DNA of 25,847 nucleotides from a virus, in IMG/VR virus record IMGVR_UViG_3300037502_001622, positions 1 through 25,847 of that record; one strand, 5' to 3'. A program made the position numbers and the translations under genes. Shown here piece by piece: positions 17,571 through 22,910 of the stretch (positions are counted from its first letter, which is position 1; each line of letters begins with the position of its first letter). The notes under the pieces were generated by a model. The model did no database searches. It had not been told where the DNA came from and saw only the letters and a program-made list of their open reading frames with translations.

Positions 17571-18172
17571 GCGAGCGCCAAGATACTCTCACCAAGGTCT
17601 TAAACTATGTGGACAGCCCGTTTAAGCTATTTGCGCTGATCCTGATGGCGATCCTAGCCTTTGCGGGGTACATCGTTTATGACCACCGAGAGCTGATTGT
17701 TGGGACGTATAAGGAACACCAGAAACTCCCCCAGATAGCCGAGGGGCGGGTCGATGATGCGGCTACCCACCTCTTTAAGCACACTAACGCCCAAGTGGTC
17801 GCTATTTTTAAGGTCAACCCCCTGATTGGCTCGCGGGTCTTGTATCGTGCCTATACAAAAGAGGGCCGTGACAAAACTGTGGAAGGTTTAGACGTTGGCC
17901 TATTTACCAGCAACGCCAGCAATAATAAGGACGTAGTTGCGCTTATGGCTAACGAGATCCCCTGCGGAGAGTACAAGGCCGCGCAGTCCGAAGTGGGACT
18001 TTGGTACATCGAAAAGGGCATGACCTTTGGATGCAGGGTGAGCGTTCCCCCTGACCATAGCCGGTTCATAGGCCAGATTACCGTGGGCTGGGCTACACCG
18101 CCCGCCAACCTAGACCATGCAAAAACCATGTTGCAGATTGCCTCAACCATCCTAGCGAAGGAGAAAAAATGA
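17567..18172 (+). CDS. Membrane-anchored protein of the lysis block, unknown role
   Basis: 201 residues from GTG 17567, overlapping the previous stop. One membrane helix at residues ~19-38 (FKLFALILMAILAFAGYIVY) follows a short cytosolic lead. The remainder is a compact soluble domain: THLFKHTNAQVVAIFKVNPLIGSRVLYRAY, VGLFTSNASNNKDVVALMANEIPCGE, EVGLWYIEKGMTFGCRVSVPP and FIGQITVGW. Two Cys (in IPCGE and FGCRV) might pair in the periplasm. The domain alternates strands and helices like a GAF or sensor-type fold, but that is a guess. Coupled to the holin gene by ATGA (18169). Confidence 0.6.
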   Translation: MSERQDTLTKVLNYVDSPFKLFALILMAILAFAGYIVYDHRELIVGTYKEHQKLPQIAEGRVDDAATHLFKHTNAQVVAIFKVNPLIGSRVLYRAYTKEGRDKTVEGLDVGLFTSNASNNKDVVALMANEIPCGEYKAAQSEVGLWYIEKGMTFGCRVSVPPDHSRFIGQITVGWATPPANLDHAKTMLQIASTILAKEKK

Positions 18173-18624
18173 TTGGCTTAGATACCATCCTAAAGATTGG
18201 CGAGAAGGTCTTAGACCGCGTATTGCCCGACCCTGCCGCTAAAGCTGAAGCCCAGACCAAGCTCTTGGAACTGGCTCAAAAAGGTGAGCTTGCTAACCTA
18301 GAGGCTGACGTTAAAAAACTAGAGATTGAGGCTAAAGACCGGGACTCAGCTCGCGGTCGAGAGGCGGCTATGGCCTCTGCGGATGTCCACCCAATCACCA
18401 AGAACATCAACTCAATACTGAGTTTGGGGGTCATTACCCTGTCGTTTATTCTCTTTGCGATCCTAATTTTTATTGAGGTCAAGCCAGCAGCTAAGGACAT
18501 CTTGATCTACATATTGGGCGTTTTATCGGCTGCGGTTACCCAGATCCTGTCCTACTACTTTGGGTCTAGCGCCGGTTCCAAGGAAAAAAGCAAACAGTTG
18601 GATGACCTACTGGAGAAGAAATGA
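18169..18624 (+). CDS. Holin of the 3TM superfamily type
   Basis: 151 residues, ATGA coupled on both sides. An N-terminal amphipathic section (LDRVLPDPAAKAEAQTKLLELAQKGELANLEADVKK) leads to EAKDRDSARGREAAMASADVHP, then hydrophobic helices at about 82-103 and 110-132. It ends YYFGSSAGSKEKSKQLDDLLEK. The block order and the YYFGSS-x-GS-x-x-K signature fit the 3TM/GTA-type phage holin family. It would form the inner-membrane lesion that lets the M15 endolysin coded next, which lacks a signal peptide, reach the peptidoglycan. Confidence 0.8.
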   Translation: MIGLDTILKIGEKVLDRVLPDPAAKAEAQTKLLELAQKGELANLEADVKKLEIEAKDRDSARGREAAMASADVHPITKNINSILSLGVITLSFILFAILIFIEVKPAAKDILIYILGVLSAAVTQILSYYFGSSAGSKEKSKQLDDLLEKK

Positions 18625-19058
18625 ACCTATCCGAACACTTTACCTACGAGGAGCTGGTGCGGTCTGAGACCGCCGAGCGTAACGGCTGGCTCAATATCCC
18701 CTCAAATGCGGAGAAAGAGAACCTGATCCGTCTGGCTGGGCTACTAGAACAGGTCAAGGCTGCGGTCGGGGGGAAACCGGTGATGATCAACTCAGGCTAC
18801 CGGTCAAAACAAGTTAATGACGCAGCGGGTTCCAAAGACTCCAGTCAGCACCGGCTTGGGTGCGCGGCAGACCTACGAGTTCCCGGCATGAAGCCACGGG
18901 AGGTCGTAGAGGCTTGTATAGCGGCCTCTGTGCCCTTTGACCAGATCATTTTAGAGTTTGACTCATGGACGCATATCAGCGTCCCAAACACCCCGGAAAC
19001 GCCCCCGCGCGGTCAGAGGCTAATCATTGACCGGCAGGGGACGAGGGCTTACAGTTAA
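18621..19058 (+). CDS. Endolysin, peptidase M15-type (Zn D-Ala peptidase)
   Basis: 145 residues, ATGA coupled to the holin. N-terminal LSEHFTYEELVRSETA, then INSGYRSKQVNDAAGSKDSSQHRLGCAADLRV (residues 56-87) and FDSWTHISV near 114-121. H77, D84 and H118 fit the three Zn ligands of M15-type LAS peptidases, and E112 or D114 may be the general base. Family role: cuts the peptide part of peptidoglycan. There is no signal peptide, so export depends on the holin. It is the last gene of the rightward late block, 31 bases before the terminator stem. Confidence 0.85.
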   Translation: MNLSEHFTYEELVRSETAERNGWLNIPSNAEKENLIRLAGLLEQVKAAVGGKPVMINSGYRSKQVNDAAGSKDSSQHRLGCAADLRVPGMKPREVVEACIAASVPFDQIILEFDSWTHISVPNTPETPPRGQRLIIDRQGTRAYS

Positions 19059-19089
19059 GACGCTTTCTCTTTGCCCTCACGGGCCTTGT

Positions 19090-19115
19090 GACCCCCTTTT
19101 TGGGGGTTCTTTTTT
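19090..19115 (+). terminator. Rho-independent terminator ending the late operon
   Basis: Stem ACCCCC/GGGGGT (19091-19096 with 19102-19107, extendable by a G-U pair) with a five-T loop and then C plus six T. It faces the convergent minus-strand operon, and its T-run overlaps the stop codon of the lipoprotein gene. A weaker GCCC-tcac-GGGC hairpin lies at about 19071-19082. No T-run follows the stem on the minus strand, so it should stop plus-strand transcription only. Confidence 0.85.
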
Positions 19116-19368
19116 AGTACAGCGGGGCGCACGTTACATCGATGACAACGTCCCTAGTCACCCCTCCCACGGCTCTGCGACCGTAGATCACCACGGCCCT
19201 AGTCCTAGCCGCCTGACAGTCCTGAATGGCGTTGGCGGTCTCAAGGCGGGTCATGGCGTGGACTTCTTTATCCACGATGAGCTTCTGGGCCGGGGGCGGT
19301 ACGTTATAACCCCCGGGGTTTGTGGTGGCGCACCCTGTCAGGGCTAAAACTATCAGTAATCTTTTCAT
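19114..19368 (-). CDS. Small lipoprotein (possible o-spanin-like)
   Basis: 84 residues from the ATG at 19368 with AAAGGA upstream; an ATG-equivalent nine codons further up is rejected because this start gives a clean signal. MKRLLIVLALTGC forms a lipoprotein signal with lipobox L-T-G-C, lipidated Cys at residue 13. The mature part (~72 residues) ends DVVIDVTCAPLY, with Cys at 58 and near the end that could pair. It is not strongly Pro-rich like Rz1. Similar short lipoproteins occur in aquatic phage genomes. It starts inside the 57-residue membrane gene in another frame (65-base overlap). An o-spanin role is possible but unproven. Confidence 0.72.
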   Translation of the reverse strand: MKRLLIVLALTGCATTNPGGYNVPPPAQKLIVDKEVHAMTRLETANAIQDCQAARTRAVVIYGRRAVGGVTRDVVIDVTCAPLY

Positions 19369-19477
19369 CTTTTTTTTCCTTTTGTGAACAAACAAAACAG
19401 ACCATTGCGATCATCGCAATCATCCATAGAATAAAGAACCAGATGTCGGCAGCTACTAAGTGAGAGATAAAAGTCAT
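19304..19477 (-). CDS. 57-residue membrane protein overlapping the lipoprotein gene
   Basis: I translated this from ATG 19477, which shares ATGA with the stop of the upstream gene and has a strong AAGGAGG about 10 bases before it. The start reads MTFISHLVAADIWFFILWMIA and the membrane helix covers residues ~11-30. A charged tail follows (SQKEKKDEKITD) and ends RHHKPRGL. Positive charge after the helix predicts an outside N-terminus and a cytosolic tail, which argues against a classical i-spanin. The last 65 bases overlap the start of the lipoprotein in another frame. Confidence 0.68.
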   Translation of the reverse strand: MTFISHLVAADIWFFILWMIAMIAMVCFVCSQKEKKDEKITDSFSPDRVRHHKPRGL

Positions 19478-19686
19478 GGTTCACCTACCTCCTTGATGTT
19501 GACTATTACTTGAACTGGTTTGGCCTTGTAGTACCAGTACAAGTTCCTAGCCAGCCACTCATTAGCCGCCCGCTGGGTTCTAAATGTCAAGTTCTTAAAG
19601 GCTTCTTGTGGCATCGCACCATGTTCTATCTGAACGTAGCGACCACGCGAGTCTTTAAGCGCCCAGCATTTAATCCTGTCCGGCAT
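19474..19686 (-). CDS. Small hypothetical protein
   Basis: 70 residues, minus strand, starting within the end of the 59-residue gene (17-base overlap) and ending in an ATGA overlap with the 57-residue membrane gene. IKCWALKDSRGRYVQIEHGAMPQEAFKNLTFRTQRAANEWLAR suggests a small alpha/beta domain, with strands around CWALKD and YVQIE and a helix TQRAANEWLA. The C-terminal strand is KPVQVIVNIKEV. No catalytic motif and no family recognised. It belongs to the distal end of the recombination operon. Confidence 0.62.
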   Translation of the reverse strand: MPDRIKCWALKDSRGRYVQIEHGAMPQEAFKNLTFRTQRAANEWLARNLYWYYKAKPVQVIVNIKEVGEP

Positions 19687-19849
19687 CTGACTTACCTATC
19701 GAGGTCAGGGCTTGCGATAACTGCCAACGCATATCCAAAATAATCTGCGTAATTTTTTCGTTATCGGCAAACGCCGGGGTTCTAGTCAGGCGCTTTAGTT
19801 CCGACAGGTTTAGGTCAAGCTTAATGATCATTGACGAAATATCTTCCAT
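19670..19849 (-). CDS. 59-residue hypothetical protein
   Basis: ATG 19849 with GAGGAGG five bases upstream, directly after the SSB stop at 19859. I translated 59 residues starting MEDISSMIIKLDLNLSELKR and ending SIGKSDAGQD. It is probably two helices (LSELKRLTR and NEKITQIILDMRWQLSQALTSI) and acidic. The strong ribosome site and tight spacing support a real gene. No family recognised. Being next to SSB suggests it belongs to the replication/recombination set. Confidence 0.6.
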   Translation of the reverse strand: MEDISSMIIKLDLNLSELKRLTRTPAFADNEKITQIILDMRWQLSQALTSIGKSDAGQD

Positions 19850-19858
19850 AAAACCTCC

Positions 19859-20245
19859 TCAAAAAGGCACGTCATCAATTAAGCCGGTGGAGTCAAAATT
19901 TTCTTTTGGCTCCTCGCGCAGCTTGTCTTTTGGAGCCCCAGCAAACTCCAGCTCATTTAACCGCGCTCTGAGCGAAGTACCGGTTGTTCCGTCCTTGCGT
20001 TTATATTCTTCAAGGTGGGGCTCAGACAGGGTCACAAAGAGGCTCTGGCCCTTGATTAGGTGAGATTGGAGCTTCTCCACGCGGTCACCCCACATGGTCG
20101 CGCTAATCCATTGCGTAGGCCGCTTTCCATCAGCGCCTTTCTTGCCGTAGTCCATAGCGAGCGACAGATCCATCACGGGCTTACCGTCAGGGGTGTAGCG
20201 AACTGCTGGGTCTTTACCGATTCTTGCTAATCCAATTAGTAACAT
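19859..20245 (-). CDS. ssb: Single-stranded DNA-binding protein
   Basis: 128 residues. MLLIGLARIGKDPAVRYTPDGKPVMDLSLAMDY, QWISATMWGDRVEKLQSHLIKGQSLFVTLSEPHLEEYKRKDG and SLRARLNELEFAG are the OB-fold strands of bacterial-type SSB. The C-terminus ENFDSTGLIDDVPF carries the acidic Asp-Asp-x-Pro-Phe tip that recruits partner proteins in SSB of bacteria. It is shorter than host SSB (about 175 residues) because the linker is short. It coats ssDNA during replication and recombination. It follows the exonuclease gene by two bases, AAGGA upstream of the ATG, in the same minus-strand operon. Confidence 0.92.
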   Translation of the reverse strand: MLLIGLARIGKDPAVRYTPDGKPVMDLSLAMDYGKKGADGKRPTQWISATMWGDRVEKLQSHLIKGQSLFVTLSEPHLEEYKRKDGTTGTSLRARLNELEFAGAPKDKLREEPKENFDSTGLIDDVPF

Positions 20246-20247
20246 TT

Positions 20248-20889
20248 TTAATCCTTATCAAAGTAAACTGCTTTGTTGTTGTAAAAATCAAAGAGCGCCT
20301 CACACTCAGCCAAGAACTGCTCGGCTGCGGACTCGACAACCTTGATCTCCTCCGGGGTGGGTCTAAACTTTTTTATGAACAAATCCTTGCCCTCACCCAT
20401 ACGCGGGTCGTAGGACACGAACCAGACCGGCTTACCCGTGACCGCCGACTGTAAGGTCATCTGAGGTTTGTATTCCGCAGGGACTTCTTGGTTGGCTATG
20501 TACTTCATATGTGTCTTAGTCTTGGGACACTTGACTTCTATGAGCGAGCCGTCAGACACAAACCCGTCTGGTGAGCAACCTAAAAAGGGTATACGCGGGT
20601 GGTCTATAAACGGGGTGTCCGTGACTATTAGGCCGGTGACATTTTCAAACTTTTCTTTTGCCGCAGCCTCATTCACAACGCCCCACTCCATGTCTAAGGT
20701 GGTGTACTTATCCGCAAAGGTATTGGTGATTCGTTCCGCGACAATCTCATAGCGTAGGTTCTCGCGCTCGGTGGACTCCTTACCAGACTTCAGGAAGTTC
20801 ATAGCCGCCGCCATACGCGAGGCCGTGAGCTTACCCAGCCGGTCGTTCCACCAGTTGCCATCGAGCTGGTATGGATTGGCCTCACGCAT
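20248..20889 (-). CDS. YqaJ/lambda-exonuclease-type recombination nuclease
   Basis: 213 residues, ATG 20889, overlapping the ERF gene by eight bases. WWNDRLGKLTASRMAAAM resembles the entry motif of lambda exonuclease and YqaJ proteins. EWGVVNEAAAKEKFE supplies a first acidic residue. GCSPDGFV (D108) and IEVKCPK (E118, K120) form the D-(E-x-K) core of the PD-(D/E)xK fold, and PQMTLQSAVTGKPVWFVSYDPR holds the downstream Gln motif. It would resect 5' strands at double-strand ends so that the ERF annealase can pair them, with SSB coded just downstream. Length fits the family (about 200-230). Confidence 0.9.
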   Translation of the reverse strand: MREANPYQLDGNWWNDRLGKLTASRMAAAMNFLKSGKESTERENLRYEIVAERITNTFADKYTTLDMEWGVVNEAAAKEKFENVTGLIVTDTPFIDHPRIPFLGCSPDGFVSDGSLIEVKCPKTKTHMKYIANQEVPAEYKPQMTLQSAVTGKPVWFVSYDPRMGEGKDLFIKKFRPTPEEIKVVESAAEQFLAECEALFDFYNNKAVYFDKD

Positions 20890-21436
20890 TTTTAGCCCCC
20901 TTTAGTTCTTGGCTCTTGTGCGCGGCCTCAGTCCTGACCAGTTCACGTTCCTCTGGGCTCAGAGCTTTCCAGAACACCGATAGGATCTCAGGGCTCGATG
21001 CTTCATTGATCAATTTGACCAGCTCTGCTTTGGATTTGGTAGCACGTTTAGGCTTGGGTTCTACTGGTTGGGCAGAGTCAATCGCATCATGTTCAACAAT
21101 TTCCAAAGCTGAGACCCAAAGGTATCTGCGGATATAAGTCTGAACCGCACCAAGGTTTTGCACCTCATGGCAACCCTTGAGAGCTGCCGAGGACATGGGG
21201 CTGGTTATCTTAATCTCTGAGCCATCTTCTAAGTCCACAATGGTCAGGGTCGCAAGGTCGAGCCCAAAGGACACAACGCCAGCTAACTTTTTCTCATGGA
21301 AGATAGATTGGATCGCGGGTAAAAAGTCACCCAACTCAAAGTACGAATACCCTGCGTAAGTATTCTTGCCCGATTTTTTAAGACTAGCGTTTTGTAAAGC
21401 TATTCGGGCATCCATCAGTTTGCTATATGCACTCAA
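20882..21436 (-). CDS. erf: ERF-family single-strand annealing protein
   Basis: 184 residues from a TTG at 21436 with AAGGAG upstream (the frame has no better start). MDARIALQNASLKKSGKNTYAGYSYFELGDFLPAIQSIF and the block EVQNLGAVQTYIRRYLWVSALEIVEHDA (residues 91-118) are the core of the P22 Erf superfamily of recombination annealases. A charged Lys/Pro linker and a C-terminal helical domain (SKAELVKLINEASSPE) follow. Together with the exonuclease and SSB it makes a Red-like recombination module. Erf in P22 also circularises the genome. Confidence 0.9.
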   Translation of the reverse strand: MSAYSKLMDARIALQNASLKKSGKNTYAGYSYFELGDFLPAIQSIFHEKKLAGVVSFGLDLATLTIVDLEDGSEIKITSPMSSAALKGCHEVQNLGAVQTYIRRYLWVSALEIVEHDAIDSAQPVEPKPKRATKSKAELVKLINEASSPEILSVFWKALSPEERELVRTEAAHKSQELKGAKNA

Positions 21437-21446
21437 GTTATTCTCC

Positions 21447-21524
21447 TTAGATAAACATCGCTAAAACTGCTACTAGCGCAAATAGTGCGCCACCTATTAA
21501 ATCACCAAATTCGTCTTTAGTCAT
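21447..21524 (-). CDS. 25-residue membrane micropeptide
   Basis: ATG at 21524 shares ATGA with the stop of the upstream HTH-like gene, and the stop TAA at 21447-21449 is immediately followed by the ribosome site of erf. The peptide starts MTKDEFGDLIGG and continues as one hydrophobic helix to the end (ALFALVAVLAMFI). The acidic, polar head and single C-terminal helix suggest a tail-anchored mini-protein. Translational coupling on both sides supports a real gene, but 26 codons is short enough that chance remains possible. Confidence 0.5.
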   Translation of the reverse strand: MTKDEFGDLIGGALFALVAVLAMFI

Positions 21525-21742
21525 TTGGTTTTCGCCTTAATCAAAATATATTCTGCGTAACGGGTTTTATCTCTCTGAAGCATTACGGTGTTGATCAACC
21601 ACCCCTCATTACGCAAATTAAAAATAATGTCAGCTAGGCGTGTCGCGCGATATAAGTGAATCGCCTCCCAGCTAGTAATTTTTTTCTTGGTAACTAGGTG
21701 GTGCGCTACTTTGTCAATCTTAGTGCTTGGTGCTTTGCTCAT
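21521..21742 (-). CDS. Small helix-turn-helix-like protein
   Basis: 73 residues from ATG 21742, preceded by AAGGAGAAAGTACG; an in-frame ATG eight codons up is less well placed. KIDKVAHHLVTKKKITSWEAIHLYRATRLADIIFNLRNEGW looks like a winged-helix or HTH-39-type domain (helices with ITSWEAI-x-x-Y-x-x-TRLA and a following LRNEGW). The family is common in phages with DNA-binding roles. It may be a transcription regulator or recombination accessory. Operon position just before erf. Confidence 0.68.
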   Translation of the reverse strand: MSKAPSTKIDKVAHHLVTKKKITSWEAIHLYRATRLADIIFNLRNEGWLINTVMLQRDKTRYAEYILIKAKTK

Positions 21743-21959
21743 CGTACTTTCTCCTTGTTTTATCAAACTCAGTTGCCAGCTCGATTAAGCGGGCTCTCGA
21801 CTTCTCAAACGACTCCGGGTCACGCATAAAACTTAAATCACGAACTGCTTGGGCTACACCTAGACACTTGTAAGCAATCAGGTCTAGGTGCTGAATAGTT
21901 ATCTTTTCTTCTTGTTCCTGTTGTTCTAACTGTTGCTGGTGATGTTCTGCGTCAGTCAT
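21720..21959 (-). CDS. Gln/Glu-rich helical hypothetical protein
   Basis: 79 residues, start overlapping the previous stop (ATGA at 21956-21959), end overlapping the HTH-like gene by 23 bases. The N-terminus is His/Gln/Glu-rich (MTDAEHHQQQLEQQEQEEKITIQHLDL), followed by helices AYKCLGVAQAVRDLSF and FEKSRARLIELATEFDKTRRKYDE. Probably a coiled-coil protein. No family recognised. Confidence 0.6.
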   Translation of the reverse strand: MTDAEHHQQQLEQQEQEEKITIQHLDLIAYKCLGVAQAVRDLSFMRDPESFEKSRARLIELATEFDKTRRKYDEQSTKH

Positions 21960-22138
21960 TTCGTTGCCTCACAGTCTTGGTGGTCGGTGATAAAACGCTC
22001 AAGGCAATCGTGGTCGGACGTAAAGATACGACCCTTGCAATGAACGCATTGGTGGTAGTGGCCTTGGGGGGTTGTTACTCTGAGGACATGGTCAACTGGA
22101 TCGTCTCTGTATATTGACCAAGCGGGTGATGTTGTCAT
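21956..22138 (-). CDS. Small Cys/His zinc-binding-like protein
   Basis: 60 residues, ATG 22138 with CGGAGAGAATAA directly before it. C31, C34, H43, C45, H53 and C56 (HQCVHCKGRIFTSDHDC...HQDC) suggest one or two bound Zn ions. A small nucleic-acid- or protein-binding factor is likely. Its leader is shared by two further genes upstream in the operon (22398, 22618). Coupled to the next gene by ATGA. Confidence 0.6.
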   Translation of the reverse strand: MTTSPAWSIYRDDPVDHVLRVTTPQGHYHQCVHCKGRIFTSDHDCLERFITDHQDCEATK

Positions 22139-22171
22139 TTATTCTCTCCGATAGTGGGGGCCGAAGCCCCC
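22136..22171 (-). promoter_or_regulatory. UUCG hairpin plus conserved leader, copy 1
   Basis: On the minus strand, GGGGGC-UUCG-GCCCCC (22156-22171) forms an extra-stable tetraloop hairpin between the 73-residue and 60-residue genes. Five bases later comes CGGAGAGAATAAATG, the start region of the 60-residue gene. No U-run follows, so it is not a standard terminator; RNA processing, stability or translation control is more likely. Same arrangement at 22396-22430. Confidence 0.7.
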
Positions 22172-22176
22172 GGTTA

Positions 22177-22398
22177 TTATTGTTGTAAATTTTTTGCAAA
22201 CTGAATTGCTGCTTGTCCGGGTTTTGTGTCTGTTACAAATCTAGCTCCACGACCATCGACATAGGCGCTCCAATCTTTTTTGAACAAACCTTTGATTTCA
22301 AACGGGGCAGAAACTCTGTATCTAACGCCAGTTTCGCTGACGATTCTAAATGTTTCTGCTGTTGTGCTAGTTGCTGCTTGATGTTCGATTAGTTTCAT
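22177..22398 (-). CDS. Small hypothetical early protein
   Basis: 73 residues, ATG 22398 after CGGAGAGAATAA. MKLIEHQAATSTTAETFRIVSETGVRYRVSAPFEIKGLFKKDWSAYVDGRGARFVTDTKPGQAAIQFAKNLQQ looks like a short beta sheet (FRIVSETGVRYRVSAPFEIK) followed by a small helix, with no Cys and no membrane segment. It is flanked on both sides by the UUCG hairpins. Family not recognised. Its place at the head of the operon suggests an early host-takeover or regulatory protein. Confidence 0.6.
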   Translation of the reverse strand: MKLIEHQAATSTTAETFRIVSETGVRYRVSAPFEIKGLFKKDWSAYVDGRGARFVTDTKPGQAAIQFAKNLQQ

Positions 22399-22430
22399 TT
22401 ATTCTCTCCGGTTATGGGGGCCGAAGCCCC
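22396..22430 (-). promoter_or_regulatory. UUCG hairpin plus conserved leader, copy 2
   Basis: Second copy of the intercistronic element: GGGGC-UUCG-GCCCC (22417-22430) on the minus strand, then CGGAGAGAATAAATG for the 73-residue gene. Compared with copy 1 the stem is one base pair shorter and the spacer differs (ATAAC against ACTAT type). Confidence 0.7.
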
Positions 22431-22435
22431 GGTTA

Positions 22436-22618
22436 TTATTTACGGCAGTTAGATTCTTTGTTTGCGTAGAAAACTGCTTTTTGATTTGCAGACCCGGATT
22501 TAGTACCGGCACAACGGCAGCAAATTGTTAAGCCGTATCTGTCTTTATCAGCGGGGTGTAATTTCTCACCTCCACCGATACGAACCGAACCGATTATTTC
22601 TGTCTGGTTATTTGTCAT
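22436..22618 (-). CDS. Small Cys-containing early protein
   Basis: 60 residues, ATG 22618 after CGGAGAGAATAA (third copy of this leader, without the hairpin because it is the first gene). IIGSVRIGGGEKLHPADKDRYGLTICCRCAGTKSGSANQKAVFYANKESNCRK has C33, C34, C36 and C58, and perhaps binds Zn or forms a small Cys-rich fold. No family recognised. It is the first gene of the minus-strand operon, about 36 bases from the predicted start of transcription. Confidence 0.58.
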   Translation of the reverse strand: MTNNQTEIIGSVRIGGGEKLHPADKDRYGLTICCRCAGTKSGSANQKAVFYANKESNCRK

Positions 22619-22660
22619 TTATTCTCTCCGGTTAGTTACGATCAAAGTGACCGTAGGAGA

Positions 22661-22690
22661 ATCATAGAACGATTAGTAAACTGTTTGCAA
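22661..22690 (-). promoter_or_regulatory. Leftward early promoter
   Basis: Minus strand: -35 TTGCAA (22685-22690), 18-base spacer, -10 TATGAT (22661-22666). Predicted transcription start near 22654 and ATG at 22618. The AAACAGTTT box lies at the -35 end of the spacer, where a repressor or activator could bind. It should drive the whole recombination operon down to 19114. Confidence 0.65.
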
Positions 22691-22691
22691 T
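22678..22691. repeat. Inverted 14-base element, left copy
   Basis: AAACTGTTTGCAAT on the plus strand is the exact reverse complement of ATTGCAAACAGTTT at 23125-23138. Each copy places TTGCAA at a -35 position pointing outward. The AAAC-N-GTTT core is itself a short dyad. Confidence 0.8.
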
Positions 22692-22701
22692 AGGGTTAGG
22701 C

Positions 22702-22745
22702 ATCTTTTTATAAATTATTTTGATATTCCCCTACAATTTGTAGGG
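22702..22745. other. AT-rich patch and 7-bp palindrome
   Basis: Bases 22702-22727 are almost entirely A/T apart from a few positions, followed by CCCTACA-att-TGTAGGG (22729-22745), a perfect 7-bp dyad. TAGGGTTA occurs just before the patch (22691) and again within the right arm (22741). The combination resembles a small replication-origin or regulator-binding site; nothing in the sequence proves either. Confidence 0.4.
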
Positions 22746-22755
22746 TTAATCTATC

Positions 22756-22783
22756 TTGGACGGTATTGGAAACCGTATACAAT
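22756..22783 (+). promoter_or_regulatory. Possible promoter of the candidate RNA
   Basis: -35-like TTGGAC (22756-22761), 16-base spacer, -10 TACAAT (22778-22783; five of six consensus bases). Start of transcription would be near 22790, just before the structured RNA. The -35 is weak. Confidence 0.4.
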
Positions 22784-22789
22784 TTCGTG

Positions 22790-22910
22790 GTCGGAAGTGA
22801 CGCTCTGGCATTGTGGTCTAGGATAAAGAACCCCTTAGTGAGGGCTTGTTGCCATCGTTCCTAGACCCGATGCTGGCCTGTCAAGCCCAAGTCCTCACTT
22901 AGGGGTTTTT
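22790..22910 (+). ncRNA. Candidate structured small RNA with predicted pseudoknot
   Basis: The segment has no ORF and ends as a terminator would. Stem AACCCCT/AGGGGTT (829-835 with 901-907, counted from 22000) continues after one T-T mismatch as AGTGAGG/CCTCACT (837-843 with 893-899). GCTTG/CAAGC follows after a 6-base 3' bulge, then CATCG/CGATG (853-857 with 868-872) closing a 10-base loop. TTTTT (906-910) follows the lower stem. The loop contains TCCTAGACC (859-867), exactly complementary to GGTCTAGGA upstream (815-823), so a pseudoknot or a switch between two folds is possible. It does not resemble any RNA family I know well. Confidence 0.5.

Noticed and set aside
20224-21359. Plus-strand frames opposite SSB, exonuclease and erf
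   Set aside because: They are shadows of well-recognised minus-strand genes and have no supporting signals.
22136-22630. CRISPR-like repeat array
   Set aside because: The repeated unit is a gene leader with a hairpin, and the intervals are whole genes rather than short uniform spacers.
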